This document shows, in pieces, positions 61,841 to 64,000 of a DNA stretch of 64,000 nt (the first letter of the stretch is position 1; every line of letters starts with the position of its first letter). The stretch is taken from positions 96,243,352 through 96,307,351 of the forward strand of contig CM048841.1 of the NCBI GenBank assembly GCA_026545765.1. Direction: 5' to 3'. The stretch is from Plantago major. Its lineage: Eukaryota; Streptophyta; Magnoliopsida; Lamiales; Plantaginaceae. The translations under genes were made by a program, and so were the position numbers. Under the pieces are notes generated by a model. It was not told the DNA's origin, ran no database searches, and was given only the letters and a program-made list of their open reading frames with translations.

Positions 61841-62198
61841 ATGATGTTATTGTTGGTGTATGATGGCATGAGAAAACATGCACGCTCTGCTTTTTGGTTA
61901 GTTTATTATACTAGAAATCTAAACAAATTATTTTCCTTATACGGGTTTTCGAGCTCATTTGACACTAAAGCTAGTCTTATATGCTCAAGAATTGCCGATC
62001 GTCTTGCTGTGTGGAAAATTCTCAATAAATATTTTAAATTCGCTGTTTATTTGGAGGGAGATTGCTTAGTTGTTGTGTATCTCGCAAGCTGGTGTTGTTT
62101 TTACGAAACAATTATGATTCTGTTGCATGAATTTTTTGTTTTAGACTTTAATTATGTTCCTAGGGAGGGTAATGATATTACTCATCATTTATCTTGAT
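61841..62198 (+). pseudogene. RNase H-like (RVT_3) domain relic
   Basis: The translation has the pattern of the plant retroelement-derived RNase H domain: a YDG-like start, a central LEGDCLVVV block (acidic catalytic position) and the end FNYVPREGNDITHHLS, which matches the usual F-x-V-x-R-x-x-N-x-x-A-H-x-L close. The usual Ala before the His is Thr-His here, and the first beta strand is poor. It may belong to a decayed LINE or a captured RNase H gene. The second half is duplicated in tandem at 62277-62540. Confidence 0.55.
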
Positions 62199-62540
62199 AT
62201 TAATAGTGAGGGTAGTATTAGTGAACAGTTGAGTTACAACGAGCATTACAAAACCAATATTGATCTTGGTGGTTTTCATTTGACACTCAAGCCAGTCTTA
62301 TATGCTCAAGAATTGCCGATCGTCTTGCTGTGTGGAAAATTCTCAATAAATATTTTAAATTCGCTGTTTATTTGGAGGGAGATTGCTTAGTTGTTGTGTC
62401 TCTCGCAAGCTGGTGTTGTTTTTACGAAACAATTATGATTCTGTTGCATGAATTTTTTGTCTTAGGCTTTAATTATGTTCCTAGGGAGGGTAATGATATT
62501 ACTCATCATTTATCTTGATATTAATAGTGAGGGTAGTATT
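61956..62540 (+). repeat. Tandem duplication of 264 bp, period 321 bp
   Basis: 61956-62219 and 62277-62540 are nearly identical, starting CATTTGACACT and ending GAGGGTAGTATT. Both include the RNase H relic end. The second copy is interrupted at its right end by the T run of the LINE, which marks the exact insertion point. Confidence 0.9.
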
Positions 62541-64000
62541 TTTTTGGAAGAATTAAAATTTATTACTCCACAGAACATAAGAAATGTCCGACAAAATACA
62601 TCAGAAAAGTACAAGAAGAACCAGTACAATGCCTCAAACAAAAACTAACAGCCAAACAAAACAGAGTCCAGCAAAACAAGGAAAACACGATCACCCGCAC
62701 AAAAGCGATCCAAGCCCAACCGGAACCTCTATCTCAACAAAATTTCATATTAAACTCACGATACCCCCGTCGTCTAGCATGTCATAACATCTAAGTGTCA
62801 CGCAAAGAGTTCGGAGGTAGAGTGTGTACCAAGATGGAGGAATACCACCCTAGAGAGGAAGAAAGAAACGGGTGATGATGTCCATCGAGGCAAACCAAAA
62901 TAATCAAGAGATAAAGGGGTGGACCCAAACCAGATTGTGAGGAATAAATCATGTTTTCAAAGCCACACATAGAGAACACACCAGCATCCACAACAAGCTA
63001 ACAAAAAACACAAGAAAAAATGTGGATTGTAAACCCAGAAACAGACAGAAAAATCAGCCGCCAAGCACGACACATAGGCGACACTATCCAGCAGCTAAAT
63101 TCAAAACTCCTCTTGGGCACAGCTCCCAGTCAGTCAGATTATAATAGCTAGACACACAGTTTTTTCCCTTCATCCAGAACCACAGATTACGTTTGATTTT
63201 ATCCACAATCTCAGCTGGCACAAACACCTTCCGTTGAAAATAAAACTCATTCCTTGCGATCCAAATAAACCAGATAGTCCCAGACTAGAAAATCTGCCAA
63301 ATCTTTCGCAGTTTCAAAGGAACTGCAAGTAGAAAACAATCCATATTCTCCTCAATTTGCCACTCAAATCAATATCACTCTCCAGCCACTTTCCTAATAA
63401 ATCCCAGATCTCCAAAGACCGCTTACATTTACCGAAAAGATGGTCTGGAGATTCAACTAAACCCTCTGCACAGATACGGCACCAGGCAGCGTCATCATGC
63501 CAAATAACATTTCCCCGATGAAGATTTCCAAGAGTCGGAGCCCGGTCCAATAGCACACGCCACAAGAAAGCATTGATCTTAAGCGGAACTAAATTATTCC
63601 AAACAGTCGCTGACCATTTTGGGAATTCCTCCATGTTCAGAGAATTCAACAGCCTCCACTGTACGTATCCAGAATTGGCTGTGTACTTCATCTCTGCAGA
63701 AAATTTCCATAACCACTTGTCCATCACCTGTGAAAAAGACTCAGTTTTCAACAAAATCACTTTAAGCTCATCAAGTAAATTATCTTCCCATACAAATAAA
63801 GATCTTCTCCACACACCATTGAACACAACAGACTCATTAATAAAACTCAAACGACCTCTGACAGACACACACTTATCAACTTTTAGACTGTACAACCGTG
63901 GGTAAACATCCTTCAACTTCAAACCATAACCTACCCAGTCATCCTCCCAAAATCTAGTCCCCAACCCATCCCCAATTTTACGGACAAGGCCATCACGAAA
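62541..64000 (-). mobile_element. LINE 3' half, continuing past the right edge
   Basis: On the minus strand, 63314-63964 is open for 216 residues of the ORF2 C-terminal region: WEDDWVG, LWKFSAEMKYTANSGY, VPLKINAFLWRVLLDRAPT, and the zinc-binding WCRICAEGLVESPDHLFGKC. The 3' end is at the T run 62539-62545. It differs from the LINEs at 5940 and 27835 and is closer to the small tail in the RRP44A intron. The reading frame breaks near 63314 and the 3' tail is non-coding. Confidence 0.85.

Overview
This is plant nuclear DNA, almost certainly from a core eudicot. The genes are split by GT-AG introns, the spacers are AT-rich, and the recognisable genes are plant families (WOX13 homeobox, PIN-LIKES carrier, DUF4378/TRM-type protein, ARO armadillo protein, exosome RRP44A). 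The L1-type LINEs with DUF4283-like ORF1 and the abundant PIF/Harbinger, Stowaway, hAT and Mutator-like small elements suit Caryophyllales or asterids, but the order is an inference. No bacterial, organellar, CRISPR, rRNA or tRNA feature was found.

Layout. 1-2261: 3' part of a DUF4378/TRM-like gene (+). 3714-9910: two paralogous secreted six-cysteine peptide genes (+), separated by a Harbinger-type element and a dead 5'-truncated LINE. 11797-15221: WOX13-type homeobox gene (+, 3 exons) with a 130-bp hAT MITE in intron 2. 19766-21961: PIN-LIKES auxin carrier (+, 10 exons). 23122-23330: receptor-kinase relic. 24247-26992: ARO-type armadillo gene with an unusual 5' end. 27835-32716: near full-length but broken LINE with a 13-bp target duplication. 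33543-44426: RRP44A/DIS3 exosome nuclease (-, 23 exons, 934 residues, open throughout), with a small LINE tail in one intron.

45-64 kb is mostly repeats: three Harbinger-type elements, a short four-exon CHCH-like gene (46569-47286, -), a complete Copia LTR retrotransposon (49035-56045) carrying a nested Mutator-like element with a strange NcoI-site-rich core, a possible CACTA end, a family of ~305-bp tandem repeats, a second element of the same Mutator-like family, a tandemly duplicated RNase H relic, and a LINE running off the right edge.

The genes do not form a pathway; they are independent housekeeping or developmental genes between repeats. I re-derived exon boundaries by hand for the TRM-like, WOX13, PILS, RRP44A and CHCH-like genes. 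In each, intron phases agree and the coding length is a multiple of three. I did not find a convincing new biological system. The most novel points are the CHCH-like small gene, the ARO gene start, the diverging cysteine-rich peptide pair and the MULE core.
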